Positions 51,876 to 62,011 of a DNA stretch of 64,000 bases are shown here, piece after piece. Location: the NCBI GenBank assembly GCA_947039275.1, contig CAMQYL010000003.1, positions 1 to 64,000 on the forward strand. Direction: 5' to 3'. Numbering within the stretch: the first letter of the stretch is position 1; every line of letters starts with the position of its first letter. The notes below the pieces were generated by a model that saw only the letters and a program-made list of their open reading frames with translations, ran no database searches and was not told the origin of the DNA. This DNA comes from Amulumruptor sp947039275 (lineage in GTDB: Bacteria; Bacteroidota; Bacteroidia; Bacteroidales; Muribaculaceae). The position numbers and the translations under genes were made by a program.

Positions 51876-53273
51876 CTAATACGTGGTACTCTGCTGGGTA
51901 TTCTTCAGCCAGCCTTTATGCTCGAAGTCGCAGTCGCGCCAGCCATCTTCAATCCTGATGTAGGTCGATGCAATCTTTTTGTCTAACCAGTCTTTGAGTA
52001 TCTTGGTCTTCTGTGCACTCTCATACATGGATTTAATAGTCTGGAAATCATCGGCGATATTGGCTTTGTGACCGGGAATACGGGCAGTGAGTTTCACCAT
52101 GGCAATGATATCGCTGTTTTTGCGCGGATCCTTCATGATGAAAGGCTCCGACACATCACCGGGCTCCATAGTCGAAACTTTTCTGGAGACCTCCTGCGGA
52201 AGCTGCTGCATCTCAAAGCGGGCATTGCCGGTCTCCTCATTGACCATAATGCCGTTGTTATTTCGCGTATCTTTATCTGAGGAAATATATCGGGCAGCCT
52301 CTTCAAAAGAGAATTTCTTGTTGTCAACCATATCGGCGCGGATACTGTCCATGCGACCGAGCGCATCAATCAGTGACTGCTCTGAGACTTTAGGACGGAG
52401 CAGTATATGACGTGTGTTGACACGATCACCGCGACGGTCTATCAGCTGGATGATATGATAACCATACTGTGACTCTACAATCTTCGACACTCGTTTAGGG
52501 TCGCTCAGATTGAATGCGACAGCGGCATACGCAGGGTCAAGATTGGCACGTCCGAGATAACCGACTTCTCCGCCACGCACTGCGCTGCCCTGGTCCTCGC
52601 TATAAAGTATGGCGAGGGTCGAAAATTCACGCTCGCCCTTGTTGACCTGGTCGGCATACTCTCGCAATCGCGCCTTGACATCCTCTATCTCCTCACGCGG
52701 GATTACAGGATTGATAGTGATTATCTGCACCTCAACCTGTGTCGGCACATAGGGTATGCTATCCTCCGGAAGTTCATCAAAGTACTTGCGGACATCGCTG
52801 GGCGTAACCTTCAGATCGCTTGTCAGATTGTCCTGCACCTGACGTATACGAGATGAGTTACGCATATTTTCAATCAGCTCGGCACGTATATCCGGCAGAC
52901 TTTTACGGAAATACTGCTCTACCTTCTCACGCGTACCGAGATTGGCAGTGAAATAGTTGATGCGGGACTCTACTTGGCTTGCGACCAGAGACTCCTGAAT
53001 CTCTATAGTGTCAAGGTCAGCCTGATGGAGATATAATTTTTCCACCGCCAGACGCTCGGGGATAAAACAATACGGATTACCCTGCACCGAAGTGTTCTCG
53101 TATTTGTATTGGTCATAGGCTTCTTCAATCTGAGACCTCCATATGGGCTCGTCTCCCACAACCCATGCCACTTCCTCTACGACATTGTTTTCACGGGCAT
53201 ACGCAACAATACCGACCATGGCAACCACAGCCGGCATTATTGCTATTTTTTTCAGACTATAACTGTATTTCAC
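51876..53273 (-). CDS. SurA-like periplasmic prolyl isomerase
   Basis: 465 residues: signal peptide (about 1-26), SurA N-terminal helical domain and two parvulin (PpiC) domains, the first about 178-285 (VQIITINPVIPREE ... GGEVGYLGRANLDPAYAAVAF ... QYGYHIIQLIDRRG), the second about 287-390 (NTRHILLRP). Such proteins chaperone outer-membrane barrels. 12 bases after the neighbouring isomerase gene. Confidence 0.9.
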   Translation of the reverse strand: MKYSYSLKKIAIMPAVVAMVGIVAYARENNVVEEVAWVVGDEPIWRSQIEEAYDQYKYENTSVQGNPYCFIPERLAVEKLYLHQADLDTIEIQESLVASQVESRINYFTANLGTREKVEQYFRKSLPDIRAELIENMRNSSRIRQVQDNLTSDLKVTPSDVRKYFDELPEDSIPYVPTQVEVQIITINPVIPREEIEDVKARLREYADQVNKGEREFSTLAILYSEDQGSAVRGGEVGYLGRANLDPAYAAVAFNLSDPKRVSKIVESQYGYHIIQLIDRRGDRVNTRHILLRPKVSEQSLIDALGRMDSIRADMVDNKKFSFEEAARYISSDKDTRNNNGIMVNEETGNARFEMQQLPQEVSRKVSTMEPGDVSEPFIMKDPRKNSDIIAMVKLTARIPGHKANIADDFQTIKSMYESAQKTKILKDWLDKKIASTYIRIEDGWRDCDFEHKGWLKNTQQSTTY

Positions 53274-53285
53274 TTGTCTAAAAGA

Positions 53286-55232
53286 TTATTTGATTTTTTC
53301 AAAAACCTTGGTGTCAACCACTACAGGATATTTTTCACGCAATTGCTTGATCCATTCCTGTTCAAGCACCTGCTGGTAATCAGTGCTCACAAGCCCCTTG
53401 ACATCCTGAGCTGACTGAGGCTGCGACAGTATAGTGCCTTCATAGCTGAAATAGTCAGTCCAACGGCTCTTGGATGTATCGGGCCGCTCTCCTCCGAAAG
53501 CCACATTGTCAACTATCTGATTGTCACCTTCTGCAGCCAACACTCGTTCTGCCTTGGCACGCCTGTCATATTTCTGGCGAATCAGAGCTGGGAGATTAGA
53601 AGCCGGTCCGTTATACGTGCTCAAAAATTCCTTGATTTCAGCAGTGACCGCAGGTCCGGTGGTAAATATTATGGTGCCTTTGTAATGGGGTTTGTCCCAC
53701 TTGTATTCATCTTTATGAGCCTGAAAGTATTTTTCAAGGCCCTCAGTATCACTGAGAGCTTTATCCCAGACATTGCGGTTGCTTACTTCAAAGAGCAGGA
53801 TGCCGTCACGATATTCATTGAGGATATTCCTATAATCAGCATATTTGTCAGGGAGCTCTGCCATCATCATCTCGGTAGCCTTGCTGTCAAGCATGGATTT
53901 AGCTCGTTCTTCATACAGCGACATCCATTTAGCCGTCGGCATATTGCTGTCAGGAGCCAGAGTGGATGCTACTTCCGATGCGTAGATATGCTGCTTACCT
54001 ATCTTAGCTACTGACACTTTAGTCATGGCAGCGACACGTGCATAAGCCACACTGTCCATGACGGAGTCTTTGCTTAGTGTCTGATAGACTTTCTTTATGC
54101 CCTTGTCCTCTACCGATGCCTTGTTAGCCTTAAGATATGATGCAAGTTTAGCATTCTTAGCCATATCCCTACGGTCATCACGCCACATGTTGCGCAATAT
54201 GGCTTCACGCTCGTCATCAAGCGAAGGCAAGCCTCTGTGATCATGACGCATGATGATGTGATAGCCGAACTGGGTGGCAAACGGCTCTGAAATCTCACCA
54301 TCCTTAAGGGCAAATGCCACGGTTTCAAATTCAGGGACCATTTCCCCCATCCCGAACCATGACAATTGACCACCATTCTGACGGCTTCCGGGGTCTTCGC
54401 TCTCTATTTTTGCCACCTCGGCAAATTTTGCGGCATCTGCACCCTTCAACACGCCATAGATAGAGTCAATCTGTGCTTTTTTCTGTGACTGAGCCACGAT
54501 GTCAAGCCCGGCTGTCAGTTTGAGTATATGGCTTGCATTTACCTTGCCAGGATTAGCCTTAAAGCCGTGCACTTTGATTATATGGAAGCCAAACGGGGTC
54601 TCCATGACCTGCGATATTTCTCCTTCAGGAGTCGCATATGCCACATTCTCAAATGTATAGGGGTATGTATTGGCTTTCATCCAACCCATATGTCCCATAT
54701 TACGCTTAGCTTGGGGATCTATCGAGTATTTGAGAGCCATGTCCTCAAGCGTCTCCTTGCCTGTGACAATCAGTGTACGTATGCTGTCAAGCATATGCTT
54801 GACGCTGTCGTTCTGCTCAGGAGTGTTGCCCTTGCGAAGCATGACATGGCTGACATCGACCAGACGGTCCATATGTCCGTAAATGTCATTGATGAGAGCA
54901 TTCTCCACATCCATGTCTTTGAGATAGGGCTTGGCAAGCTCCAGACGGTGTTGCTCCAGCTCATCCTTAAATGCCTTGGTCGTGTCAATGCCGTTGGCTT
55001 CAGCATCCGCAACCTTGAGCTTATAGTTGATAAACATCTCAAGGTATTCCTCAGGTGTCTGTCGCTCTATCTGCTGATTGTTGTTTTTATTGTACAGGTA
55101 CTCAAATTCACTGACAGGAACAGCTTTGCCGTTAACTGTCAGCAATGTCGCATCAGCGTCTGCTTTTTGTTTAGCTGAAACAGCGATAGCAATAACTGCT
55201 ATCGCTGCTACAGGAAGGAGATATTTTTTCAT
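53286..55232 (-). CDS. Large SurA/PpiD-like periplasmic prolyl isomerase
   Basis: 648 residues. Signal peptide (LLPVAAIAVIAIAVSA), then two parvulin domains: about 125-230 (DVSHVMLRKGNTPEQND ... HMGWMKAN ... TPFGFHIIKVHG) and 235-335 (NASHILKLT ... GGQLSWFGMGEMVPEFETVAF ... QFGYHIIMRHDHRG), and a long C-terminal helical domain. Probably paired in function with the next gene in outer-membrane protein folding. Confidence 0.9.
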   Translation of the reverse strand: MKKYLLPVAAIAVIAIAVSAKQKADADATLLTVNGKAVPVSEFEYLYNKNNNQQIERQTPEEYLEMFINYKLKVADAEANGIDTTKAFKDELEQHRLELAKPYLKDMDVENALINDIYGHMDRLVDVSHVMLRKGNTPEQNDSVKHMLDSIRTLIVTGKETLEDMALKYSIDPQAKRNMGHMGWMKANTYPYTFENVAYATPEGEISQVMETPFGFHIIKVHGFKANPGKVNASHILKLTAGLDIVAQSQKKAQIDSIYGVLKGADAAKFAEVAKIESEDPGSRQNGGQLSWFGMGEMVPEFETVAFALKDGEISEPFATQFGYHIIMRHDHRGLPSLDDEREAILRNMWRDDRRDMAKNAKLASYLKANKASVEDKGIKKVYQTLSKDSVMDSVAYARVAAMTKVSVAKIGKQHIYASEVASTLAPDSNMPTAKWMSLYEERAKSMLDSKATEMMMAELPDKYADYRNILNEYRDGILLFEVSNRNVWDKALSDTEGLEKYFQAHKDEYKWDKPHYKGTIIFTTGPAVTAEIKEFLSTYNGPASNLPALIRQKYDRRAKAERVLAAEGDNQIVDNVAFGGERPDTSKSRWTDYFSYEGTILSQPQSAQDVKGLVSTDYQQVLEQEWIKQLREKYPVVVDTKVFEKIK

Positions 55233-55277
55233 TTAATAGGTTACGATGTTTCTCATGGCAAAGTCAGAGCCATGAAT

Positions 55278-56756
55278 TTACTGGTTTGCTTTACTATAAT
55301 TAGGTGCTTCACTGGTGATAGCTACGTCATGAGGATGACTTTCAGCCACACCGGCATTGGTTATGCGTGTAAACTTGGCTTTGTGGAGGGTATCGATATC
55401 CTTTGCGCCACAATATCCCATACCCGAACGGAGACCGCCAAGCATCTGATATACCACCTCATAAAGAAGACCCTTATAAGGCACACGGGCAGCGATCCCC
55501 TCTGGTACAAGCTTTTTGGCATCTGTCTCATTAGCCTGGAAGTAGCGGTCTTTGGAGCCCTTCTCCATAGCCTCGAGTGACCCCATGCCTCGGTAGCTCT
55601 TATATTTTCGACCGTTGAAGATGATTGTTTCACCAGGAGACTCCTCGACACCTGCAAGCATGCCACCGAGCATGACGCTGTTGCCACCGGCTGCCAAAGC
55701 CTTCACGATGTCACCGCTGTAGCGGATGCCGCCATCAGCAATGAGTGGCACACCAGTACCTTCAAGAGCCTTGGCAACGTCATAGACAGCAGAGAGCTGA
55801 GGCACGCCGACTCCGGCAATCACACGTGTAGTACAGATTGAACCCGGACCGATGCCTACCTTGACACCATCGGCGCCGTTCTCTACGAGATACTTCGCCG
55901 CATCACCTGTGGCTATATTTCCGACCACGACATCAAGATGAGGATACTTTTCCTTAACAGCCTTCAGGACACCGATTACACCTCTGGAATGCCCATGAGC
56001 AGTGTCAATCACGATAGCATCTACGCCAGCCTCAACGAGAGCATCCACGCGATCCATAGAATCGGCTGTGACACCGACACCTGCAGCTACACGCAGACGG
56101 CCACGTTCATCCTTGCAGGCATAGGGCTTGTCCTTCGCCTTGGTGATATCCTTATAGGTAACAAGACCTACCAGATGACCATCATTGTCAACGACAGGGA
56201 GCTTCTCTATCTTATGCTCCTGAAGGATCTGGGCAGCCTCTTCAAGGTCAGTAGACTGATGTGTAACCACCAGATTGTCTTTAGTCATGACCTCGTCTAT
56301 CTTACGGTCAAGATTGCGTTCAAAGCGTAAGTCACGGTTGGTGACAATACCGACGAGACGGCCCTCATCATCCACAACAGGGATGCCGCCGATATGATAC
56401 TCCTTCATCATGTTGAGAGCATCGCTGACAGTGCTTCCGCGCTTGATGGTCACGGGATCATAGATCATGCCGTTTTCGGCGCGCTTGACTGCATGCACCT
56501 GACGAGCCTGCTCTGCAATAGGCATATTCTTGTGTATTACACCGATGCCGCCTTCGCGGGCAAGCGCGATAGCAAGCTGCGCTTCGGTAACCGTATCCAT
56601 CGCTGCGGAAACGATAGGGACATTAAGCATGATGTTACGTGAAAACTTGGTGCGGAGATCTACCTCGCGTGGCAATACTTCTGAATAAGCAGGAATAAGG
56701 AGGACATCATCAAATGTAAGTCCGTCCATCTTTACTCTATCGGCAATAAATGACAT
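55278..56756 (-). CDS. guaB: IMP dehydrogenase
   Basis: 492 residues. TIM barrel split by two CBS domains (about 95-205). The catalytic loop GIGPGSICTTR has Cys308; the flap region GMGSLEAM follows. Rate-limiting step of guanine nucleotide synthesis. A -7 box (TATCTTTG, minus, 56816-56809) lies upstream with a weak -33. Confidence 0.97.
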   Translation of the reverse strand: MSFIADRVKMDGLTFDDVLLIPAYSEVLPREVDLRTKFSRNIMLNVPIVSAAMDTVTEAQLAIALAREGGIGVIHKNMPIAEQARQVHAVKRAENGMIYDPVTIKRGSTVSDALNMMKEYHIGGIPVVDDEGRLVGIVTNRDLRFERNLDRKIDEVMTKDNLVVTHQSTDLEEAAQILQEHKIEKLPVVDNDGHLVGLVTYKDITKAKDKPYACKDERGRLRVAAGVGVTADSMDRVDALVEAGVDAIVIDTAHGHSRGVIGVLKAVKEKYPHLDVVVGNIATGDAAKYLVENGADGVKVGIGPGSICTTRVIAGVGVPQLSAVYDVAKALEGTGVPLIADGGIRYSGDIVKALAAGGNSVMLGGMLAGVEESPGETIIFNGRKYKSYRGMGSLEAMEKGSKDRYFQANETDAKKLVPEGIAARVPYKGLLYEVVYQMLGGLRSGMGYCGAKDIDTLHKAKFTRITNAGVAESHPHDVAITSEAPNYSKANQ

Positions 56757-56808
56757 GATGACAGGTATTATTATGTTATCAGTACTTGGGATTGTTTTTT
56801 ATTGCATG

Positions 56809-56816
56809 CAAAGATA
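56809..56816 (-). promoter_or_regulatory. guaB promoter -7 box
   Basis: TATCTTTG on the minus strand, 53 bases before the start codon. Spacing to the best TTG (56836-56834) is only 17, so the -33 is uncertain. Confidence 0.45.
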
Positions 56817-56932
56817 CTCATTTTTTGCCAAAACAATGGAGCTGTTAACTATTATTTAGAGGGCGTTTGGTAAACTCCCGGAAAAAATGTAATTTTGCCC
56901 ATCGAAAAGTAGCCATATGGCTTCTGACTGAT

Positions 56933-57004
56933 GTCTCCGTAGTTCAATGGATAGAATATTGGATTCCGGTTCCAACGATTGGGGTTCGACTCCCCACGGG
57001 GATA
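56933..57004 (+). tRNA. tRNA-Arg (anticodon CCG)
   Basis: 72 nt. Acceptor GTCTCCG (56933-56939) pairs with CGGGGAT (56997-57003), discriminator A at 57004. Anticodon stem TTGGA/TCCAA encloses loop TTCCGGT with anticodon CCG; the T arm is GGGG-TTCGA-CTCCCC type. The CCA end is not encoded. A terminator follows at once. Confidence 0.92.
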
Positions 57005-57006
57005 CA

Positions 57007-57043
57007 AAAGCCTCCGCAGCACACATGGGCAGCGGAGGCTTTT
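57007..57043 (+). terminator. Terminator after tRNA-Arg
   Basis: GCCTCCGC (57010-57017) pairs with GCGGAGGC (57032-57039), extended by AAA/TTT, followed by TTTTATTATA. Confidence 0.85.
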
Positions 57044-57069
57044 ATTATAACTGCACGCGACACTTTATA

Positions 57070-57606
57070 TTATCTACGAGTGGCAAAATATTTCCACAGA
57101 GGCGCTGCCATCAGTGCCTGCTTGATGCTGTCACTGTCAAGCAATGTCCGCACCTCGCCTTCTGACAGCAGCCTGACACCTATATCTTCGGTAGCATCCA
57201 GATGCTGGGAACCAAGCAGTTCCACATCAGTTGCCAGGTAAGAATATGTAAGATTGTTCATGCTGCCCGGATTAGGACCCAGCACTGTCAACAGCTCCCA
57301 TCGACCACCGCCAAAGCCGGTCTCCTCAGCAAGCTCCCTCTTTGCAGCATCCAATGGAGGTTCGCCATCTTCAACTACCCCGGCGACCAATTCAGTGAAA
57401 ACATCACCCAAGCCGTGGCGATATTGTTCCACCATCACAAACTGCCCGTCTTTAGTTATAGCGATAACATTTATCCATGTCGGATATTCGAGCACATAAT
57501 ATTCATCTATCACAGCATCGTTAGGCAGCCGCAGACAGTCTTTGCGCACTGTCAGCCACGGACGCTTAAATAAATATTCAGATGATAAGACTTTCCATTT
57601 CTTCAT
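57070..57606 (-). CDS. NUDIX hydrolase (ADP-ribose pyrophosphatase-like)
   Basis: 178 residues. The Nudix box is GVVEDGEPPLDAAKRELAEETGFGG (given in its key residues: G, E, AxRELxEEtG), with upstream VEQYRHGLGDVFTELVAG as in ADP-ribose pyrophosphatases. Likely hydrolyses ADP-ribose or a related nucleotide sugar. The ORF extends to 57768, but a -7 box (57642-57635) lies within that extension; ATG 57606 (MKKWKVLSSEYLFKRP) has the family-typical start. Confidence 0.9.
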   Translation of the reverse strand: MKKWKVLSSEYLFKRPWLTVRKDCLRLPNDAVIDEYYVLEYPTWINVIAITKDGQFVMVEQYRHGLGDVFTELVAGVVEDGEPPLDAAKRELAEETGFGGGRWELLTVLGPNPGSMNNLTYSYLATDVELLGSQHLDATEDIGVRLLSEGEVRTLLDSDSIKQALMAAPLWKYFATRR

Positions 57607-57634
57607 ATTACACGGGTTGGAATAATATATACTG

Positions 57635-57686
57635 CAAAGATAGGCAATATTTATTTTGCGTGGATTGAATAAAGATTGTAAATTTG
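57635..57686. promoter_or_regulatory. Divergent promoters of the NUDIX and DedA genes
   Basis: Plus strand: TTTG (57655-57658), 20-base spacer, TAAATTTG (57679-57686) for the DedA gene. Minus strand: TATCTTTG (57642-57635) for the NUDIX gene, -33 unclear. The two lie back to back. Confidence 0.65.
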
Positions 57687-57770
57687 CAGATAAAGTATAT
57701 TCCATATGGAGTGTGCATTTGTAAACATCTAACAATTCTTTATAAATCACCAATTTATTAGACAACACTG

Positions 57771-58487
57771 ATGATCCTGGATGTTATAACCTGCGCGATT
57801 TTCGATGCTTCGACCACCTTCCAGTGGGTAGTTGAAAATGCGTCATACCTGCTCGTATTTCTGCTCATGGCTGTGGAAAGCTCATTCATACCCTTTCCGA
57901 GCGAGGTCGTAGTGCCTCCGGCTGCCTTTCTTGCTGCGCAGTCAGTGCGCCAGCTCCAATACCACGGCACCACCATACAGGTAGCAGACATGAACGTATA
58001 TGTCATAATCCTTGTCGCTACAGCCGGTGCTATAGTCGGAGCATTGGTCAACTACGGACTATCAATATGGATAGGCCGTCCGCTCGTCTACAGATTCGCC
58101 GATTCGCGCATAGGACATGCCTGCCTGATAGACAAAGCTAAGGTCGTGAAAGCAGAGACTTATTTTGACAAACACGGTGCAGTCTCTACGTTTGTAGGCC
58201 GTCTTGTCCCTGCCGTCCGCCAGCTGATAAGCATCCCCGCCGGCATCGCAAGGATGAACATATGGAAGTTCATACTATATACGGGTCTTGGTGCTATGGT
58301 GTGGAACGCAGTGCTTGCCGGACTCGGCTATTGGTTAGGTCTGCATGTAAATATCGACGGGCTGTTTACTCAGGTGGAGAAATACAACGATTATCTCACA
58401 TATGTCGGACTGGGTATCGGCGTGATCTGTGTAGGTATTATCTTATTCAATGCCTTCAAACCCAAGGCTAAAAACGAAGTGATCTAA
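57771..58487 (+). CDS. DedA family membrane protein
   Basis: 238 residues with about five hydrophobic segments. SSFIPFPSEVVVPPAAFLA is the DedA membrane-entrant loop and FVGRLVPAVRQLISIPAGIARM holds the conserved Arg and Pro residues (RxxPxxRxxxxxxAG). DedA proteins are thought to move undecaprenyl phosphate or other lipids across the membrane. 12 bases before rpe. Confidence 0.92.
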   Translation: MILDVITCAIFDASTTFQWVVENASYLLVFLLMAVESSFIPFPSEVVVPPAAFLAAQSVRQLQYHGTTIQVADMNVYVIILVATAGAIVGALVNYGLSIWIGRPLVYRFADSRIGHACLIDKAKVVKAETYFDKHGAVSTFVGRLVPAVRQLISIPAGIARMNIWKFILYTGLGAMVWNAVLAGLGYWLGLHVNIDGLFTQVEKYNDYLTYVGLGIGVICVGIILFNAFKPKAKNEVI

Positions 58488-58499
58488 CACCTCCTTCTT

Positions 58500-59147
58500 A
58501 TGGTCAAGATAGCCCCATCACTCCTGTCAGCTGATTTTGCCAATCTCGGCAGAGACGTTGAGATGCTCAACGAGAGCGAAACCGCATACATGCACCTTGA
58601 TGTCATGGACGGTGTATTCGTCCCTAACATCAGCTTTGGATTTCCAGTGATGAAATCCATCGCCAAGTATGCCAAAAAGCCGCTGGATGTGCATCTTATG
58701 ATAGTCAATCCGCAAAACTATATATCGCAGGTACGCGACCTCGGCGCCGAATTTATGAACGTCCATGTCGAGGCTTGCACGCATCTCCACCGCACCGTAC
58801 AAGCCATCCGTGATGCCGGCATGCGTCCGGCAGTCACTCTCAATCCAGCCACTCCCGTGGTCATGCTTGAGGACATCATCAACGATGTAGATATGGTGCT
58901 TCTGATGTCGGTCAATCCAGGTTTCGGAGGACAGAAATTCATAGAAAACACCATTAATAAGCTTCATCGGCTCGTGGAACTGAGAGAGAAAACCGGTTCG
59001 AAAGCACTGATTGAAATTGACGGCGGCGTAAACCTCGAGACAGGACGGCGACTTGTAGATGCCGGAGCTGACATATTAGTCGCAGGCAGTTTCGTGTTTA
59101 ATTCACCCGATCCCGTAGAGACAATCAGCCAGCTGACCCGACTGTAG
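58500..59147 (+). CDS. rpe: Ribulose-phosphate 3-epimerase
   Basis: 215 residues, TIM barrel. MVKIAPSLLSADFANLG at the start, the metal-binding MHLDVMDGVFVPNIS, HLMIVNPQNYI and MSVNPGFGGQKFI are all present, with IDGGVN near the end. Interconverts ribulose- and xylulose-5-phosphate in the pentose phosphate pathway. Confidence 0.97.
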   Translation: MVKIAPSLLSADFANLGRDVEMLNESETAYMHLDVMDGVFVPNISFGFPVMKSIAKYAKKPLDVHLMIVNPQNYISQVRDLGAEFMNVHVEACTHLHRTVQAIRDAGMRPAVTLNPATPVVMLEDIINDVDMVLLMSVNPGFGGQKFIENTINKLHRLVELREKTGSKALIEIDGGVNLETGRRLVDAGADILVAGSFVFNSPDPVETISQLTRL

Positions 59148-59206
59148 ACAGGACGTGGCATCTCCCTAATCATATCACTAACATCTTACCCCACAGGACT
59201 TATTAA

Positions 59207-61954
59207 ATGTCAAGATTCAACTCCACGACAGGCAGTCTGGATTCACTGAGCGATATGGATCTCCCCACTTTTGACGGCGGCGATGATCCTATGGAATTAT
59301 CATCATATGCCCAGCAATCCGAATCTGAGATTAGGGACACAGCTTCACCAGCCGGGTCTGACACCCCATATACCTACCCTGACAGTTCAGCCACACGCAA
59401 TCGTCGGAAGGCAACACAATCTATGGCTGATAGATCAGACTCGAAGACGGCAGCTGTCAAACCCGCAAAATCACACGGGTTCACACGCCGTATATTTGCA
59501 GATGGCAGAGCCAGGATGTTTGTCGGCATTGTGTTGATAATCATCGCGGTATATCTTACGATATCGACCATAGGGTATCTTACCACTGGCGCGGCGGACC
59601 AGAGTGCCGTTACCAACAATTCATTATCTGCACTCGCCCAACAGGATGGTAGCGTCAAAAACGCCGGAGGTCCCGTGGGAGCTTGGGCATCTAACGCCAT
59701 TTTCTCATCCACTCTTGGCGTTGCAGGTTTCATAATGATATTCTACATCGGAGCTTTGGGTCTGACCCTGCTCAAGGTAATGAAATTCAAGTTCTGGAAT
59801 CTGACCGCCAAGTGCCTTGTATCCACTATAGCGGTATCCATCATACTTGGATTAGCGACGTATGACCACGAAGGATTCATATATTGGGGCGGCAAACACG
59901 GGTATTATATCAACAAACTTCTGATAGCGTACTCAGGCATAGTCGGTGCAATATCCATAAGCGTAATCATGGGTGCGCTGATGTTGCTGATTTTCCTACC
60001 GTTCATACAGAACGCATGGAATTTCATCTACGTCCAGATCCAGAAACGCACTGCCCGCATCAAGGCTATGAAAGCCCGTCATGCAGCCCAGCATCCTAAG
60101 GCTGTGACACCATCCGCATCAAAACCGGCAGAGAACATTTCAAACGACGACGAAGTTGCAGCTTCCGCTTCTCCCCTTTCCGAGGCAGATCCGTATGCCC
60201 AGGAGATGAAAATCGGAATAAATATACCATCATACGATATAACTGATTATCCGCAGACATCCACCATCGATTCCGCAGGTGAAACAGAAGATATCAAGGA
60301 CAACATTGACGCTCCCGATGTCGATGCTGACGACACCACGCTCACCGATGCAACATCGGAACTCCTTTCTGAAGAACTTGTACCTGCTGCCACACCTACG
60401 GAGACATTCAGCATAAGCACAGGTGAAATTGAAGTGGCAAAAACAGTGGAACAGGAACCTTATGACCCTACAGCCAACCTGCCCCGCTTCCGCTTTCCCT
60501 CAATCGACTGCCTGATTGACCGCAAAATCAAGGAAAACAATGTGGACCTCGCCGAACAGGAAGAAAACAAGGAACGCATCACCAAGACCCTCAATGATTA
60601 CGGCATAGGCATCTCTCACATAGAAGCTACAGTCGGCCCGACCGTCACACTGTATGAAATCATCCCTGCCGAAGGCGTACGCATCGCTAAAATCAAGCGA
60701 CTGGAAGATGATATCGCCCTCAGCCTGGCGGCTCTCGGCATACGCATCATCGCCCCCATACCCGGACGTGGCACCATAGGCATCGAAGTGCCCAACAAAG
60801 AGCCTCAGACAGTATCCATGCGCTCAATCATCACATCGCGTGACTATCAGGAGTGCACGATGGAGCTGCCCATGGCGATGGGGTCAACTATTTCAGGCGA
60901 TGTATTCATCGCGGATCTTACCAAGATGCCACATCTGCTCGTTGCCGGTGCTACCGGCATGGGTAAATCAGTAGGACTTAACGCCATCATTGCGTCTCTG
61001 CTCTATAAGAAGCATCCGGCTGAACTTAAATTTGTGCTGATTGACCCTAAGATGGTAGAATTCAGCCTCTACAGCCGAATTGAGAATCATTACCTTGCCA
61101 AACTTCCTGACGAGGATGAAGCCATCATTACTGATCCGTCAAAAGTAGTGACGACATTGAAGTCACTGTGCTTGCTCATGGATCAGCGATATGCCTTGCT
61201 CAAAGAGGCTAATCTCAGGAATATCAAGGAGTATAACGCCCGGTTCATACAGCGTCGGCTTAATCCCGAAAAGGGGCACCACTACATGCCCTACATAGTG
61301 GTCATAGTCGATGAGTTTGCCGACCTTATAATGACAGCAGGCAAGGAAGTCGAGACTCCTATCGCCCGTATCGCCCAGAAAGCTCGAGCCGTAGGTATGC
61401 ACATGATTCTCGCCACTCAGCGTCCATCAACCAATGTCATCACAGGTATAATCAAAGCCAATTTCCCGGGGCGTGTGGCTTTCAGAGTGACACAGATGGT
61501 CGACTCTCGTACCATCCTTGACCGACCTGGAGCCAACCAGCTCATTGGCAGAGGCGATATGCTTTTCTCGCGCGACGGAGAAATCTCACGTGTGCAGTGT
61601 GCATTCATCGACACCCCCGAGGTTGAGTCAATATGCGAGGAGATAGATATGCAGGCAGGCTACGAACATGCGTTTTATCTTCCCGAATGTCTCCCCGATG
61701 AAAGTGAAACGATATCTTCAGGCTCATTTGGCGAGCGGGATCCCCTGTTTGACGAAGCTGCAATGGCTGTACTTAGCTCAGGTGTCGCGTCGACATCATC
61801 GCTCCAACGCCGTTTCTCCATCGGCTATAACCGTGCCGGAAAGATAATGGACCAGATGGAAGCTGCCGGTATCGTAGGTCCTTCACAAGGAGGCAAGCCC
61901 CGCCAGATTCTCATTGACCCGATGTCATTGGATGCCATACTGTCACAGAAGTGA
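59207..61954 (+). CDS. ftsK: DNA translocase FtsK
   Basis: 915 residues, longer than most Bacteroidetes FtsK (about 800-850). A polar N-terminal extension of about 95 residues precedes the membrane domain (four hydrophobic segments, about 100-275). A linker follows, then the motor: Walker A GATGMGKS (about 582-589) and Walker B VVIVDEFADL (about 697-706). The gamma winged-helix domain (SLQRRFSIGYNRAGKIMDQME) ends the protein. Moves chromosome DNA through the division septum and activates XerCD. Confidence 0.96.
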   Translation: MSRFNSTTGSLDSLSDMDLPTFDGGDDPMELSSYAQQSESEIRDTASPAGSDTPYTYPDSSATRNRRKATQSMADRSDSKTAAVKPAKSHGFTRRIFADGRARMFVGIVLIIIAVYLTISTIGYLTTGAADQSAVTNNSLSALAQQDGSVKNAGGPVGAWASNAIFSSTLGVAGFIMIFYIGALGLTLLKVMKFKFWNLTAKCLVSTIAVSIILGLATYDHEGFIYWGGKHGYYINKLLIAYSGIVGAISISVIMGALMLLIFLPFIQNAWNFIYVQIQKRTARIKAMKARHAAQHPKAVTPSASKPAENISNDDEVAASASPLSEADPYAQEMKIGINIPSYDITDYPQTSTIDSAGETEDIKDNIDAPDVDADDTTLTDATSELLSEELVPAATPTETFSISTGEIEVAKTVEQEPYDPTANLPRFRFPSIDCLIDRKIKENNVDLAEQEENKERITKTLNDYGIGISHIEATVGPTVTLYEIIPAEGVRIAKIKRLEDDIALSLAALGIRIIAPIPGRGTIGIEVPNKEPQTVSMRSIITSRDYQECTMELPMAMGSTISGDVFIADLTKMPHLLVAGATGMGKSVGLNAIIASLLYKKHPAELKFVLIDPKMVEFSLYSRIENHYLAKLPDEDEAIITDPSKVVTTLKSLCLLMDQRYALLKEANLRNIKEYNARFIQRRLNPEKGHHYMPYIVVIVDEFADLIMTAGKEVETPIARIAQKARAVGMHMILATQRPSTNVITGIIKANFPGRVAFRVTQMVDSRTILDRPGANQLIGRGDMLFSRDGEISRVQCAFIDTPEVESICEEIDMQAGYEHAFYLPECLPDESETISSGSFGERDPLFDEAAMAVLSSGVASTSSLQRRFSIGYNRAGKIMDQMEAAGIVGPSQGGKPRQILIDPMSLDAILSQK

Positions 61955-62011
61955 CATCAGCTGGAGCCATCGGAATATATAACTTTTCACTTACAGAACT
62001 GTTAATACAAC

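Noticed and set aside
57607..57768. N-terminal extension of the NUDIX protein
   Set aside because: Contains the predicted promoter box of the gene and no family similarity.
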